The notes beneath the pieces are model-generated. The model did not search any database. It saw only the letters and a program-made list of their open reading frames with translations, and had not been told where the DNA came from. Below are positions 49,363 to 58,510 of a DNA stretch of 64,000 nucleotides, piece by piece. This DNA comes from an uncultured Eubacteriales bacterium (GTDB lineage: Bacteria; Bacillota; Clostridia; Christensenellales; Aristaeellaceae): NCBI GenBank assembly GCA_902799465.1, contig CADCAS010000003.1, forward strand, positions 1 to 64,000, written 5' to 3'. The translations under genes and the position numbers were made by a program. The first letter of the stretch is position 1, and every line of letters starts with the position of its first letter.

Positions 49363-52300
49363 ATGAGAGGCAATCAACGCAAGCGCAGGACGGTTTTCAG
49401 CTGGCTTTCACTGCTGATCGTCGCGGCGATGGTCGTGCCGATGTTCTCCGCCATTGCCCTGGCCGAGGAGGCCCAGGCGGCGGTGGAGGAGATCGAGTTT
49501 GAACTGGCCGGCGACGACACCGGGGAGCCGGAGGAGCCGGAAATGGAGGCCGAGGCTGAGGACGGCGACGCGATACTCGCCGAGTATTTCGCGGCCGCGG
49601 AGGCCGCCACCGCGCCCGATTCCGGCACCGGCATCCAGGAGGAGCTGGTCATCTACGATTTCGAGGAGCCGGAGAAGCCCTATTATGAGTTGAGCTCCAA
49701 GCCCTCCCTGGCCGAGGCGCGCGCCAGTTTGCCCGCCACCCTCACCGCGCTGCTGTCCAACGGCGAGCGGGAGGAGGTGCCCGTCACCTGGACCACCGAC
49801 GAGGACACCTACGCCGAGGAGGATTACGGCGAGTTCATCTTCACCGCCGAGCTGGGCAAGGGCGCGAAGTACGCCCTGGACGACGACGAGTTTGAAATGC
49901 CCTATGTGTCGGTGTACGTGCTCTACGTCAGCGACATCCAGATCGACGGCGAGGACACCTATGTGGTGTCGGAAAAGCCCGCGCCCACCGACGCGGAGTG
50001 CGCCGACATCCTGGGCTTCCCGGTGACGGCCACCATCACCCTGGAGGGCTACGACACCACCGAGAAGCGCGTCCCCATCGCGTGGGTCTGCGACGAATAC
50101 GACGAGGAGGACGAGGGCGACTTCTACTTCTACGCCGGGTTTGACACCGATGTGGACTACCTGCTGGAGTCCACCGTGGACCTGCCGGTGATCCTGCTGT
50201 CCGTGATCACCAGCGAGGACTTTACCTTCTCCGTGAATCCCGACGGCATGACGGTCACCGTCACCGGCTGGAAGAAATCCGGCGACACGCTGCATGTGCC
50301 CGATTACATCGGCGACGCGCAGGTGACCGCCATCGCGGATTACGCCTTCGCCGGCCATGACGAGCTGCTGGACGTTCAGGTGCCCGGCGGCGTCGAGCGC
50401 ATGGGCAGCGGCGTGTTTGACGGCTGCACCGGCCTGCGCTGGGCCGAACTGCCCGATTCGCTGACCGGGGTCGGCAGCAATCTGTTCGACGAGGCGGTGC
50501 TGGACGAGCTGGCCCTGACCCTCGCCGTCTACGACGCCACCACCCTCACCGCGCCCGACACCTACAAGCGCGGCGACGACACCGTGAAGCTGCCCCGCGC
50601 GATCAGCTCCCTCAAGGTCAATGCCTACGGCAATCTGACCGTGGACACCGACTTCACCGTGGAGATCAGCGACAACTTCAATACCATCGACGTCCAGCCC
50701 TTCGGCATACTGACGCTCAACGAGGGCAGGAAGCTCGTCAACCTGAACAACATCACCGTGGGCGGCACCTTCAACAACAACGGCACCGTCTACGGCTGCT
50801 ACTCCGAGAGCACGCTGGACGGCAGCATCGCGAACTACGTCACCACCCACACCGATCTGGACATCGACGGCGTCTGCGACATCTGCGGCGAGGCCTTCGG
50901 CAAGACCGAGCGCCAGCTGACCGTGACCCTCCGGGACGGCCTGCTGCCCCTGACCAAGGCCTACGACGGCGGGCTGGGGGAGACCACCCTGACCGCGGCG
51001 GATTTCACCCTCCAGAACGTGGCCGAAGAGGACGCGGGCAAGGTGAGCATCGCCAGGATCACCGCCACCTATGACAAGCCCGACGTGGGCGCGGACCGCA
51101 AGGTCACCGTGCAGTTTACGCTGAACCAGGATTCCGAGAACTACAACTACAAGCTGGCCAGCGTGACCTACGAGGGCAGCATCACCGCCAAGGACATCTC
51201 CGACGCGGACATCGCCGTGCAGGACATCGCCGACATGCTCCACACCGGCGAGGAGCTGGAGCCCGAGATCACTGTGAAGCGCGGGAGCAAGGCCCTGGAG
51301 GAGGGCGTGGACTACTCCGTGGAGTACGCCGACAACGTCAAGGTCGGCACCGCGAAGGTCACCGTCAAGGGCATCGGCGGCTACACCGGCACCGTGGAAA
51401 AGACCTTTAAGATCCTGGCCGAAAAGGAAAAGCGCGCGCTGGCCGTGAAGCTCAAGGACGGCGTGAAGCTGAGCAAGGTCTACGACGGCTCCTCCGCCGC
51501 GCCGCTGACGCTGACGGACTTCACCCTGGACACCGCCAAGGTGGCCGAGGGCGACACCGTGGAGCTGACCGCCATCACAGCCAGCTATGACAGCGCCGAT
51601 GTGGGCGAGACCAGGCCCATCACCGTGAAGTTCACCCTCAAGCAGAGCGATTCCGTCTACGACTACACCCTCGCGGACCTGACCCTGGACAAGGGCGCCA
51701 TCACGGCCCGCAACATCACCGAGGCCACCGTCAATCCCGCCTCCATCGCCGACCAGAAGCACACCGGCTCCGCCGTCAAGCCCGAGGTCACCCTGACCTA
51801 CGGCAGCAAGACCCTGGCCGAGGGCCGCGACTACACCGTCACCTACGCCAACAACACCAAGGCCGGCACCGCCACCATGACCATCACCGGCAAGGGCAAC
51901 TTCAACGGCGCGAAGGACATGAAGTTCCGCATCGTGGACAAGGACAAGTCCAAGCGCGCGCTGACCGTGGAGCTCATCAGCGGCTACGAGCCTTCCAAGC
52001 TCTACGACAAGACCACCGCCGTCAACATGAAGCCGTCCTGGTTCACCCTCGAGAACGTGGCCGACGGCGACACCGTGAAGATCACCGCCGTCAAGGCCGC
52101 CTTCGACACCGCAGCGGTGGGAGAGGAGAAGCAGGTCAAGATCAGCTTCGAGCTGAGCCAGTCCTCCACCCAGTACAACTACACCGTGGAGCCCATCACC
52201 GTCGAGGGCACCATCCTGCCGCGCCCGCTGACCATCATCCCCGCCAAGGGGCAGAGCAAGGTGTACGGCACGAAGGATCCCACCCACTTCAAGGGCACCG

Positions 52301-54486
52301 TGCGCGGCCTGCTGGAGGGCGACACCATCACCGGCAGCTTAAGCCGCGAGGGCGCGGGCGAGGAGGACGGCGAGGACGCCGGGAAGTATGAATACACCCT
52401 GGGCACCCTCAAGGCCGCCGCCTACTATGAGATGCCCGAGGAGCTGGAGAGCGAAGAGGTATTCACCATCACCCAGAAGCCCCTCACCGCCACCGACGTC
52501 ACCGTGACCCTGGACAAGACCGAGTACACCCTGGACGACGACGAGGTGGAGCCTGAGATCACCGTCAAGTACGGCACCATCACCCTCGAGGAGGATGACG
52601 ACTACACCGTCACCTTCGAGAACAACAAGAAGGTGGGCACCGGCACCGCCATCATCACCGCCCACAAGGACGAAAAGACCGGCGCTTACGACGGCAACTA
52701 CACCGGCACCCGTTCCGTGACCTTCAAGATCAAGAAGGGCTCCTCCTCCGGCGGACATTCCGGCGGCAGCTCCGACGATGACGACGAGGAGGAGGACGAG
52801 GAGATCGAGTATCCCACCAACGAGGAGGGCTTCCTGATGCTATCCGTAGGCGATAAGGAGGTCCCGACAGGTTACATCCTGTTTGGCGAGGACAACTATA
52901 CCCGTCCCTTCGACCAGGAATACCTCGATTCCGATTACACGCCCGATCCCGCGCATGAGTATCTGCCCGAGGAGCTGGGCGAGGATGGCGAGCCCCTGCC
53001 GTATCAGGATCTGGTCATCCAGCCCAGGGCCATGATGGACCCCGAGGGCAACGTGATCTCCATGACCGATGAGCTGGACGAGGGCCGCGAACGCTACGAG
53101 CTGGTGCACCTGCGGCTGACGCCCATACAGATCTCCCTCCTCAAGCTGAACCACATCGTGAATCTGGTCTATCAGATCGAAAACGTGAGCATGCGCGTGC
53201 CGCTGGCCGAGCTGACGGACGAGGTCGACCTGACCCGCTTCCTGGATGAGGAAGCGCAGCAGGAAAGCGCCTACGCCGACGAGGAGGAGCATTGGGAGGA
53301 CGAGGAGACCGAAGAAGAAGAGTCTGACGACGCGGATGAGGACGCGGAGGAGGACGAGGAAGAGGCGAAGGAGGCCGGCGACAAGAGCATCGCGCCGCCC
53401 GTGGCCCAGGTGAAGAATTACGTGTTCACCATCGACCAGGTGGAGCGGGACGCCCTCACCGAGCGGGAGAAGACCGCGCTGAAGAACCGCGCCTCCCTGG
53501 TGCCCATGTACCGCGTGGACCTGAGCGCCGTGGACGGCGAGCTCGAGGCCTACCTGACCCGGACCGGCAATTCCGCCGATACCGCCAGCGTCGTGGAGCC
53601 CCCCGTGGGCGGCCCCGGGGAGCCCCGGAAGCCTCTGCCCAACTTCTACAGCATGCTCGAGGTGTTCCCCAGCGTGGAGCTGCGGATCAACGAGCTCTTC
53701 ACGACCCCCGACGACTACGACGCGGAGACCGGGAAGTTCTACAGCGAGGAAGAGGAAGAAGAGGAAGAGGAAACCGAGGACGACGAAGAATCGGAGACCG
53801 ACGAGGAGATGACCGAGGACGAGGAGATGATCGGGGACGCGGACGAGGAGGAGACCGAAGAGGATACCCCCGTGCTCGACCCCGACGCCCTGCCCCCCAC
53901 GGCCCAGACCCTGATCGTGTCCAACGATGAAAAGCTGACCGACGAGGACGCCATCCGCACCATGGACCCCGACTACGTCTACGAGGACGAGAACGGCGAC
54001 AGCTTCGCCAGGTTCATGCCCGACACGAGCGGCCTGTACACCATCGTCATGAAGGTCCCTTCCACCGGCGATGAAGAGGAAGAAGCGGAGGATGAGATCG
54101 AGGACGAGGCCGACGCGGAGGACGACGCCGAGGAGGCGGAGACCGCCGAGCCCGCAGAGGCTGAGCCCGAGGAGGACGAGGCCCTGCTGTACGCCTACAC
54201 CCGCCGCTCCAATGAGGGCAGCCAGTATTGGCTGATCGACACCGAGGCCAAGACCGTGGAGTTCTACCGGGCCGATACCGACGAATACGACATCGGCGAC
54301 TACACCGGGAGCCTGATCAGCGGCATGCTGGTCACCTTCCGCAATTCCGGCGAGACCACGACCATCGAGCTGAAGTTCCCCCAGACCTACAAGTTCGCCA
54401 CCATGGACGACAATGGCACCCCGCTGCTGATGGAGCAGGCGGAGATCCCCGACGTGGAATCCGCACTCCAGCCGCACAGGGGGTAA
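49363..54486 (+). CDS. Large exported repeat protein, paralog of the upstream giant
   Basis: A 1707-residue exported protein with the same order of parts as its neighbour. The signal peptide (1-34) leads to an acidic stretch, two Ig-like modules (about 113-285), a BspA-type LRR_5 region (about 286-510), three KxYDxx modules, three GxDYTVxYxNN-type modules, and an MBG-type module (KVYGTKDPTHFKG). A Ser/Gly/Asp linker (about 1125-1150) and an acidic C-terminal region follow. The final ~90 residues ([38 protein letters not shown]) match the first protein closely. No LPXTG anchor. A tandem duplication with divergence in repeat number is the simplest origin. Confidence 0.88.
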   Translation: MRGNQRKRRTVFSWLSLLIVAAMVVPMFSAIALAEEAQAAVEEIEFELAGDDTGEPEEPEMEAEAEDGDAILAEYFAAAEAATAPDSGTGIQEELVIYDFEEPEKPYYELSSKPSLAEARASLPATLTALLSNGEREEVPVTWTTDEDTYAEEDYGEFIFTAELGKGAKYALDDDEFEMPYVSVYVLYVSDIQIDGEDTYVVSEKPAPTDAECADILGFPVTATITLEGYDTTEKRVPIAWVCDEYDEEDEGDFYFYAGFDTDVDYLLESTVDLPVILLSVITSEDFTFSVNPDGMTVTVTGWKKSGDTLHVPDYIGDAQVTAIADYAFAGHDELLDVQVPGGVERMGSGVFDGCTGLRWAELPDSLTGVGSNLFDEAVLDELALTLAVYDATTLTAPDTYKRGDDTVKLPRAISSLKVNAYGNLTVDTDFTVEISDNFNTIDVQPFGILTLNEGRKLVNLNNITVGGTFNNNGTVYGCYSESTLDGSIANYVTTHTDLDIDGVCDICGEAFGKTERQLTVTLRDGLLPLTKAYDGGLGETTLTAADFTLQNVAEEDAGKVSIARITATYDKPDVGADRKVTVQFTLNQDSENYNYKLASVTYEGSITAKDISDADIAVQDIADMLHTGEELEPEITVKRGSKALEEGVDYSVEYADNVKVGTAKVTVKGIGGYTGTVEKTFKILAEKEKRALAVKLKDGVKLSKVYDGSSAAPLTLTDFTLDTAKVAEGDTVELTAITASYDSADVGETRPITVKFTLKQSDSVYDYTLADLTLDKGAITARNITEATVNPASIADQKHTGSAVKPEVTLTYGSKTLAEGRDYTVTYANNTKAGTATMTITGKGNFNGAKDMKFRIVDKDKSKRALTVELISGYEPSKLYDKTTAVNMKPSWFTLENVADGDTVKITAVKAAFDTAAVGEEKQVKISFELSQSSTQYNYTVEPITVEGTILPRPLTIIPAKGQSKVYGTKDPTHFKGTVRGLLEGDTITGSLSREGAGEEDGEDAGKYEYTLGTLKAAAYYEMPEELESEEVFTITQKPLTATDVTVTLDKTEYTLDDDEVEPEITVKYGTITLEEDDDYTVTFENNKKVGTGTAIITAHKDEKTGAYDGNYTGTRSVTFKIKKGSSSGGHSGGSSDDDDEEEDEEIEYPTNEEGFLMLSVGDKEVPTGYILFGEDNYTRPFDQEYLDSDYTPDPAHEYLPEELGEDGEPLPYQDLVIQPRAMMDPEGNVISMTDELDEGRERYELVHLRLTPIQISLLKLNHIVNLVYQIENVSMRVPLAELTDEVDLTRFLDEEAQQESAYADEEEHWEDEETEEEESDDADEDAEEDEEEAKEAGDKSIAPPVAQVKNYVFTIDQVERDALTEREKTALKNRASLVPMYRVDLSAVDGELEAYLTRTGNSADTASVVEPPVGGPGEPRKPLPNFYSMLEVFPSVELRINELFTTPDDYDAETGKFYSEEEEEEEEETEDDEESETDEEMTEDEEMIGDADEEETEEDTPVLDPDALPPTAQTLIVSNDEKLTDEDAIRTMDPDYVYEDENGDSFARFMPDTSGLYTIVMKVPSTGDEEEEAEDEIEDEADAEDDAEEAETAEPAEAEPEEDEALLYAYTRRSNEGSQYWLIDTEAKTVEFYRADTDEYDIGDYTGSLISGMLVTFRNSGETTTIELKFPQTYKFATMDDNGTPLLMEQAEIPDVESALQPHRG

Positions 54487-54527
54487 AAGCAAAGGCCCTA
54501 CCGCGAAAGCGGCGGGGCCTTTGCTTT
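54486..54527 (+). terminator. Terminator of the large surface genes
   Basis: AAAGCAAAGGCCC and CCGC (54486-54504) pair with GCGG and GGGCCTTTGCTTT (54509-54527) across a GAAA loop. The 3' side ends TTTGCTTT and overlaps the left arm of repeat copy A8. Confidence 0.85.
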
Positions 54528-54528
54528 A

Positions 54529-54867
54529 GGGAAAAGGGAAAAGGGATAGACCGGTTGCATAGGGGCGGCGATGCGCCGTCCGCCGGAAATACGTATTGTT
54601 CCGGTGTAACAGTTCAGTCGTGGACTCCTTCCGACCCGCTTCGCGGGCCACCTCCCTCAAAGAGGGAGGCTTTTGGCTGCTGAAAAACGGCATCCGCTCT
54701 AATAGGCCACGTTCAGGCTCCCTCTCCGAGGGAGCTGGCTGGCCGATAGGCCAGACTGAGGGAGTCATCCCGGGGCAATTGAATAGTTGCCGGTATACAC
54801 CATAAAAAGCCGCTGTCCGTTCACATGCGTGAGCGGGGCAGCGGCTTCTCCTTTTCCCTTTTCCCTG
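54529..54867. repeat. Family A element, copy A8, enclosing a family B copy
   Basis: The left arm GGGAAAA (54529-54547) and right arm TTTTCCC (54849-54867) enclose GGCGGCGATGCGCCGTCC, then the family B copy, then GGGGCAGCGGCTTCTCC. It fills the 54528-54870 gap between convergent genes. Confidence 0.8.
54606..54790 (-). repeat. Family B element, copy B5
   Basis: It starts GTAACAGTTCAGTCG and ends CAATTGAATAGTTGCC, with CACCTCCCTCAAAGAGGGAGG and GGCTCCCTCTCCGAGGGAGC hairpins. Its first 71 nt are the near-perfect reverse complement of 40401-40471. It is therefore opposite in orientation to B4 on the other side of the two large surface genes. Confidence 0.85.
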
Positions 54868-54870
54868 ATT

Positions 54871-55617
54871 TCACTGCTCTGGCGCCTGGACGGTCACCGC
54901 CTGTCCCTGTCCCTGCATCGCGGGAGGCTGGACCAGCACGGCGAAGAGCCAGAACAGGGCGGCGCAGACCAGGGCCATCACCAGCACCAGCACGCGGTAG
55001 ATCACCTGGGAGAGGCGATGGGCGGGGGGCTGGAGCCCGGAGGCCTCGGCCTCGAAGGCGCGGTAGACGGCGGCGGGCGGGGGAACACCCTGGCGCGCGG
55101 CCAGCTGCAGGGTCATGGCGCGGTGGATGTGGGCCTCGGCGCGACCGCGCTGTCCGCCGGGCAGGGCGCGGCGCACCCGGTTCAGATAGCGGTTCAGCGC
55201 GCTGCGGATCATGCCGACGGACATGCCGGTGATCACGGAGATGCGCCCGGGGGAGAGTCCCACGCCGTGGCGCAGCATAAGCGCCCGCTGGGTCTCCGCG
55301 TCCTCCCGGGCGGCCTGGCGGATGGCGGGGTCGTCGGACAGGTCGGCGTCGAAGCCCGGCCAGTCGATCTCGGCGCTGCCGCCATCCTCCTTGAGCAGCC
55401 GCAGCGCCTCCTCCCGGACCGCGCCCCGCAGCTTCTCCTTGAAGCCCATGCCGCCCTCTGCGCGGTCGGCCCAGGCGTCCACCAGCGCCCCGCGCAGGGC
55501 GCTCTCTGCCAGGGCGTAGCTGCCGCAGATGGCGTAGGCGGTGTTGAACAGCTCGGGATAGAGGGGCTCGGCCCGCTTGAACCAGGCGCGAAGGGCCTGG
55601 GCAGTCTGTTCGCTCAT
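54871..55617 (-). CDS. ECF-sigma-like protein with a C-terminal membrane helix
   Basis: A 248-residue protein. The N-terminal half resembles a sigma-70 family region 2 (FNTAYAICGSYALAESALRGAL), and about residues 119-150 (LSPGRISVITGMSVGMIRSALNRYLNRVRRAL) resemble the helix-turn-helix of region 4. A membrane helix (about 208-232, VLVLVMALVCAALFWLFAVLV) and a short Gln/Pro tail follow. This layout, sigma-like domains plus a membrane tail, is unusual: it could be a membrane-held transcription factor or a degenerate sigma. The start overlaps the upstream kinase stop by 4 nt. Confidence in the sigma assignment is moderate. Confidence 0.6.
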   Translation of the reverse strand: MSEQTAQALRAWFKRAEPLYPELFNTAYAICGSYALAESALRGALVDAWADRAEGGMGFKEKLRGAVREEALRLLKEDGGSAEIDWPGFDADLSDDPAIRQAAREDAETQRALMLRHGVGLSPGRISVITGMSVGMIRSALNRYLNRVRRALPGGQRGRAEAHIHRAMTLQLAARQGVPPPAAVYRAFEAEASGLQPPAHRLSQVIYRVLVLVMALVCAALFWLFAVLVQPPAMQGQGQAVTVQAPEQ

Positions 55618-57134
55618 GCGTTAAAATCCAGTGCCGCGATGCGGTCGTTCAGCGGGCGCAGGCGCTCGTAGATGTCGGCGTAGATGGGGTAGACCTGGCG
55701 GTAGACGGCCTGCCACTGGGGGTTGACCGGGTGGGTGGAGCGGGTGGTGACCATGCTGGCGGCGTCGGTGTAGTCGCTGAACAGACCCACGCCCACGCCT
55801 GCCGCGATGGCCGCGCCCAGGGAGGTGGCCTCGTCGGGGTTGCGGTGCACCTGGATGGTCACCCCGTAGATGGAGGCCAGCATGTCCGGCCACAGTCCGC
55901 TGCGCGCGCCGCCGCCGATGAGCATCATGCTGTGGGCGGGCGCGCCGCACTCCACCATGACCTCCAGGCAGCTGTTCAGCGCGAAGGCCACGCCCTCGTA
56001 CAGCGCCCGTGCGATGTGCCGCTGGCCGTGGTACAGCGAGAAGCCCATCAGACAGCCCTTGGTGTTGGCGTCCCAATAGGGGGTGCGCCAGCCCATCAGC
56101 GTGGGCAGGAAGAGCACGCCCTCCGCGCCGGGGCCGACCTGCCGGGCCAGGTTCTCCACCAGCGACACGTCGGACCACTGGTCGCCCCCGCCCAGCAGCG
56201 TCCGGATGCCCCAGTCGAAGGCGGACCCGGAGCACTGCACCGTGCCGCAGACGTGGTAGTCCTCGCCGTTCATGTCGACCCAGTTGAAGATGCGGGCCTT
56301 GGGGTCCAGCAGCGGGTGGTCGCTGAGCTGGCACACCCAGGCGCTGGAGCCCATGTTGGTGTAGGCGCTGCCCGCCTGGGCCACGCCCGCGCCGCGGGTG
56401 GCGCAGGCGCCATCGCCGCCGCCTATGGCCACCGGGGTGCCGGTGATCAGCCCGGTCTGGCGGTAGACCTCGCGGGTGATCTTGCCCCGCACGTCGTGCC
56501 CCTTCAAAAGCGTGGGCATGGTGGCGGGGTCCACGTCCAGCTCCTGCAAGAGCGCGTCCGCCCAGGCGCGCTTGTTGATGTCCAGGGCGCTGGTCAGCGA
56601 GGCGTCGGAATAGTCGGTGTAGCCCCAGCGGCCCGTGAGACTGCCGTACAGGTAGTCCTTGATGTTCAGATACCAGCGGGCGCGGCGGTACACCTCGGGC
56701 TTGTTTTCCTTGAGCCACAGGATCTTCGGCAGGGTGTAGTGGGTGTCGGGCCGGTTGCCGGTCATCTTATAGAATTCCTCGAAGCTGATATGACGGAGGA
56801 TCTCCTCCACCTGCTTCTCGCTGCGGCCGTCGGAGTGGATGATGTTGGGGTACAGCGCCTTGCCCGCGGCGTCCACGGGGATGCAGCCGTCCATGGTGCC
56901 CGACAGGCCGATGCAGGCGATGCGCGTGGCGCTGACCTGCTTGAGCAGCTCGCGGATGCCGTCGTACATGGCCCGCAGGATGACCTCCGGGTCCTGCTCC
57001 GCCCAGTTGGGATGGGGGTATTGGGTGGAATAGTCCCGCCGCACCGAGCACAGCGCTTCGCCCTTCGGCGTGAAGATGGTGCATTTACAGCCGGTGGTGC
57101 CCGTGTCGCAGGTCAGGATCAGGTCTTTTTCCAT
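55614..57134 (-). CDS. FGGY-family carbohydrate kinase (xylulokinase-like)
   Basis: A 506-residue sugar kinase of the FGGY/ASKHA fold. The N-terminal phosphate loop is CDTGTTGCKCTIF, the catalytic Asp lies in IGGGDGACATRGAG, and the C-terminal ATP site is MMLIGGGARSGLWPDMLA. The substrate is probably a pentulose such as xylulose, but gluconate or another polyol is possible; no sugar-uptake or isomerase genes are nearby to decide. It lies 8 nt after the small membrane-protein gene and overlaps the sigma-like gene by 4 nt. Confidence 0.9.
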   Translation of the reverse strand: MEKDLILTCDTGTTGCKCTIFTPKGEALCSVRRDYSTQYPHPNWAEQDPEVILRAMYDGIRELLKQVSATRIACIGLSGTMDGCIPVDAAGKALYPNIIHSDGRSEKQVEEILRHISFEEFYKMTGNRPDTHYTLPKILWLKENKPEVYRRARWYLNIKDYLYGSLTGRWGYTDYSDASLTSALDINKRAWADALLQELDVDPATMPTLLKGHDVRGKITREVYRQTGLITGTPVAIGGGDGACATRGAGVAQAGSAYTNMGSSAWVCQLSDHPLLDPKARIFNWVDMNGEDYHVCGTVQCSGSAFDWGIRTLLGGGDQWSDVSLVENLARQVGPGAEGVLFLPTLMGWRTPYWDANTKGCLMGFSLYHGQRHIARALYEGVAFALNSCLEVMVECGAPAHSMMLIGGGARSGLWPDMLASIYGVTIQVHRNPDEATSLGAAIAAGVGVGLFSDYTDAASMVTTRSTHPVNPQWQAVYRQVYPIYADIYERLRPLNDRIAALDFNA

Positions 57135-57142
57135 GCTTTCGC

Positions 57143-57505
57143 CTACTTTCTATGCTTTGTCTGATTGTAGACCTCGCCCGCCGCCGCGCCGACGAGGGAG
57201 ACGAGGGCGCACACGAGCGCCGCGCCCGCCGGCGGGGCGTAGCCCCAGACGGCCCGGTTCGCGAGGTACAGGCACACCGGCGGCGGCAGCCACGCGGCGT
57301 AGTTCAACAGCCCCCGGCGCACGGCGCGAAAGGCCGACCAGGCCCCCGCCAGGGGCATCATAACCCAGAGGGTCAGCGCGCCGACGACGGGTCCCAGGCC
57401 CTGGCACAGCGCCGTCGCCGCCGCGGCAATCAGCGCCACAGCCAGCTGTATCGCCAGCGCCTTCGGCCAACGAAGGGGCGTGGAGGTTCGTTTTTGTGAT
57501 TTCAT
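57143..57505 (-). CDS. Small membrane protein of unknown function
   Basis: A 120-residue protein with about four hydrophobic segments (ALAIQLAVALIAAAATALC, VVGALTLWVMMPLAGAWSAF, LLNYAAWLPPPVCLYLA, GAALVCALVSLVGAAAGEV). The N-terminus is basic (MKSQKRTS). No motif I recognise. The ATG at 57505 has no ribosome site and falls only 7 nt after a TATAAT box, so translation may begin at the very 5' end of the mRNA. An in-frame ATG at 57532 lies upstream of that box and is less likely. First gene of a three-gene operon. Confidence 0.7.
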   Translation of the reverse strand: MKSQKRTSTPLRWPKALAIQLAVALIAAAATALCQGLGPVVGALTLWVMMPLAGAWSAFRAVRRGLLNYAAWLPPPVCLYLANRAVWGYAPPAGAALVCALVSLVGAAAGEVYNQTKHRK

Positions 57506-57512
57506 ACACAAT

Positions 57513-57540
57513 ATTATAACAGTTTTATACACAAAATCAA
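57513..57540 (-). promoter_or_regulatory. Promoter of the small membrane protein-FGGY-sigma-like operon
   Basis: Minus strand: TTGATT (57540-57535), 16 nt, TATAAT (57518-57513). Transcription should start at about 57507-57505, that is, at or next to the ATG at 57505. Confidence 0.7.
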
Positions 57541-57676
57541 CTACTAATAGACACTATAAACTACAAATGGATAATTCAAAATTGGCCGGGTTGGGGATAA
57601 ACTTGTAAGCGTTATGGAATGATGAATACAGGCCGTCGGCGCGCGCCGGGGGACCTGCCTTGAGAGGAGGACGCAC

Positions 57677-57994
57677 ATGAATTACGCCGAATTGGGACGC
57701 AGGGTCAGGCAGCAGCGCACGGAGCGCGGCATGACCCAGGAGGATCTGGCGGAGAAGTCCGGCATCTCCTGTTCCTTCGTGGGACACATCGAGCGCGGCG
57801 AGAAGAAATTCAGCATCGGAACGCTGGTGAACCTGTGCAACGCCCTGGGCACAGCGCCCAATTACCTGTTGCAGGATTCCCTGGACGCGGAGGTGCTCAA
57901 CAGCTCCGTGGACGTGGGCAAGGAGAACAAGGCCCTGTTCGACGGCATGGTCGCCCTGGTCCACGAATACAACCAGCGCGTCAAGAACTATTGA
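57677..57994 (+). CDS. XRE-family transcriptional regulator
   Basis: A 105-residue protein with a Cro/C1-type helix-turn-helix (about residues 5-62): LGRRVRQQRTERGMTQEDLAEKSGISCSFVGHIERGEKKF. The C-terminal 40 residues are too short for a ligand domain and may mediate dimerisation. The ribosome site is GAGAGGAGGACGC. It is the only helix-turn-helix regulator in the window; its target is unknown. A terminator follows. Confidence 0.88.
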   Translation: MNYAELGRRVRQQRTERGMTQEDLAEKSGISCSFVGHIERGEKKFSIGTLVNLCNALGTAPNYLLQDSLDAEVLNSSVDVGKENKALFDGMVALVHEYNQRVKNY

Positions 57995-58002
57995 TAGCTT
58001 AT

Positions 58003-58033
58003 CCCGCATACCCCGCGCGTATGCGGGTTTTAT
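58003..58033 (+). terminator. Terminator of the XRE regulator gene
   Basis: CCCGCATAC (58003-58011) pairs with GTATGCGGG (58019-58027) over a 7-nt loop, then TTTTAT. Confidence 0.88.
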
Positions 58034-58096
58034 ACGATGCGTGCGGTGTTACCATTCAGCTAATGCGATAAGCTGGGATTTGACGGAGATAATGAA

Positions 58097-58327
58097 GAAT
58101 TAGGAATGAGGAATTAGGAATTATAAATGGTTCGGCTGCGCAGGGGTGACGATACGCCGCCCGCCAGGCAATACGTATTGTTTCGATATACGGCGGGTAG
58201 CCATTGACCGTTCCTACAACGCGCGGCAGCTGCTATTCATTCCTAATTCCCAATTCCTAATTCCCAATTCCTAATTCCCAATTCCTAATTCCCAATTCCT
58301 AATTCCTAATTCCCAATTCCTAATTCT
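58097..58327. repeat. Family A element, copy A9
   Basis: The left arm (58097-58124) has TTAGGAA units; the right arm (58239-58327) has about twelve TTCCTAA/TTCCCAA heptamers, the longest array in the window. Boundaries read GGTTCGGCTGCGC and GCGCGGCAGCTGCTATT. The core contains CGCCGCCCGCCAGGCAATACG. It fills most of the 57995-58510 gap upstream of the fhs promoter. Confidence 0.85.
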
Positions 58328-58402
58328 CCCCGTCAAATCCCAATATGAAGAGTGATGGTAACCGTGCGGTCACATTTTATGTCATAATTTCCATATTATT
58401 TA

Positions 58403-58431
58403 TTGACAGATTTGAATAATGATGATATACT
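58403..58431 (+). promoter_or_regulatory. Promoter of fhs-fchA-folD
   Basis: TTGACA (58403-58408), a 17-nt spacer and TATACT (58426-58431), about 80 nt before fhs. I see no THF or ZTP riboswitch motif in the leader. Confidence 0.88.
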
Positions 58432-58510
58432 GTTTTCTGGTCAACGGCGCTGTCGACGAGTAAGCTTGAGTCTGCGGCGGCGGTGAATATAATGCAGGAG
58501 GAGATATATC

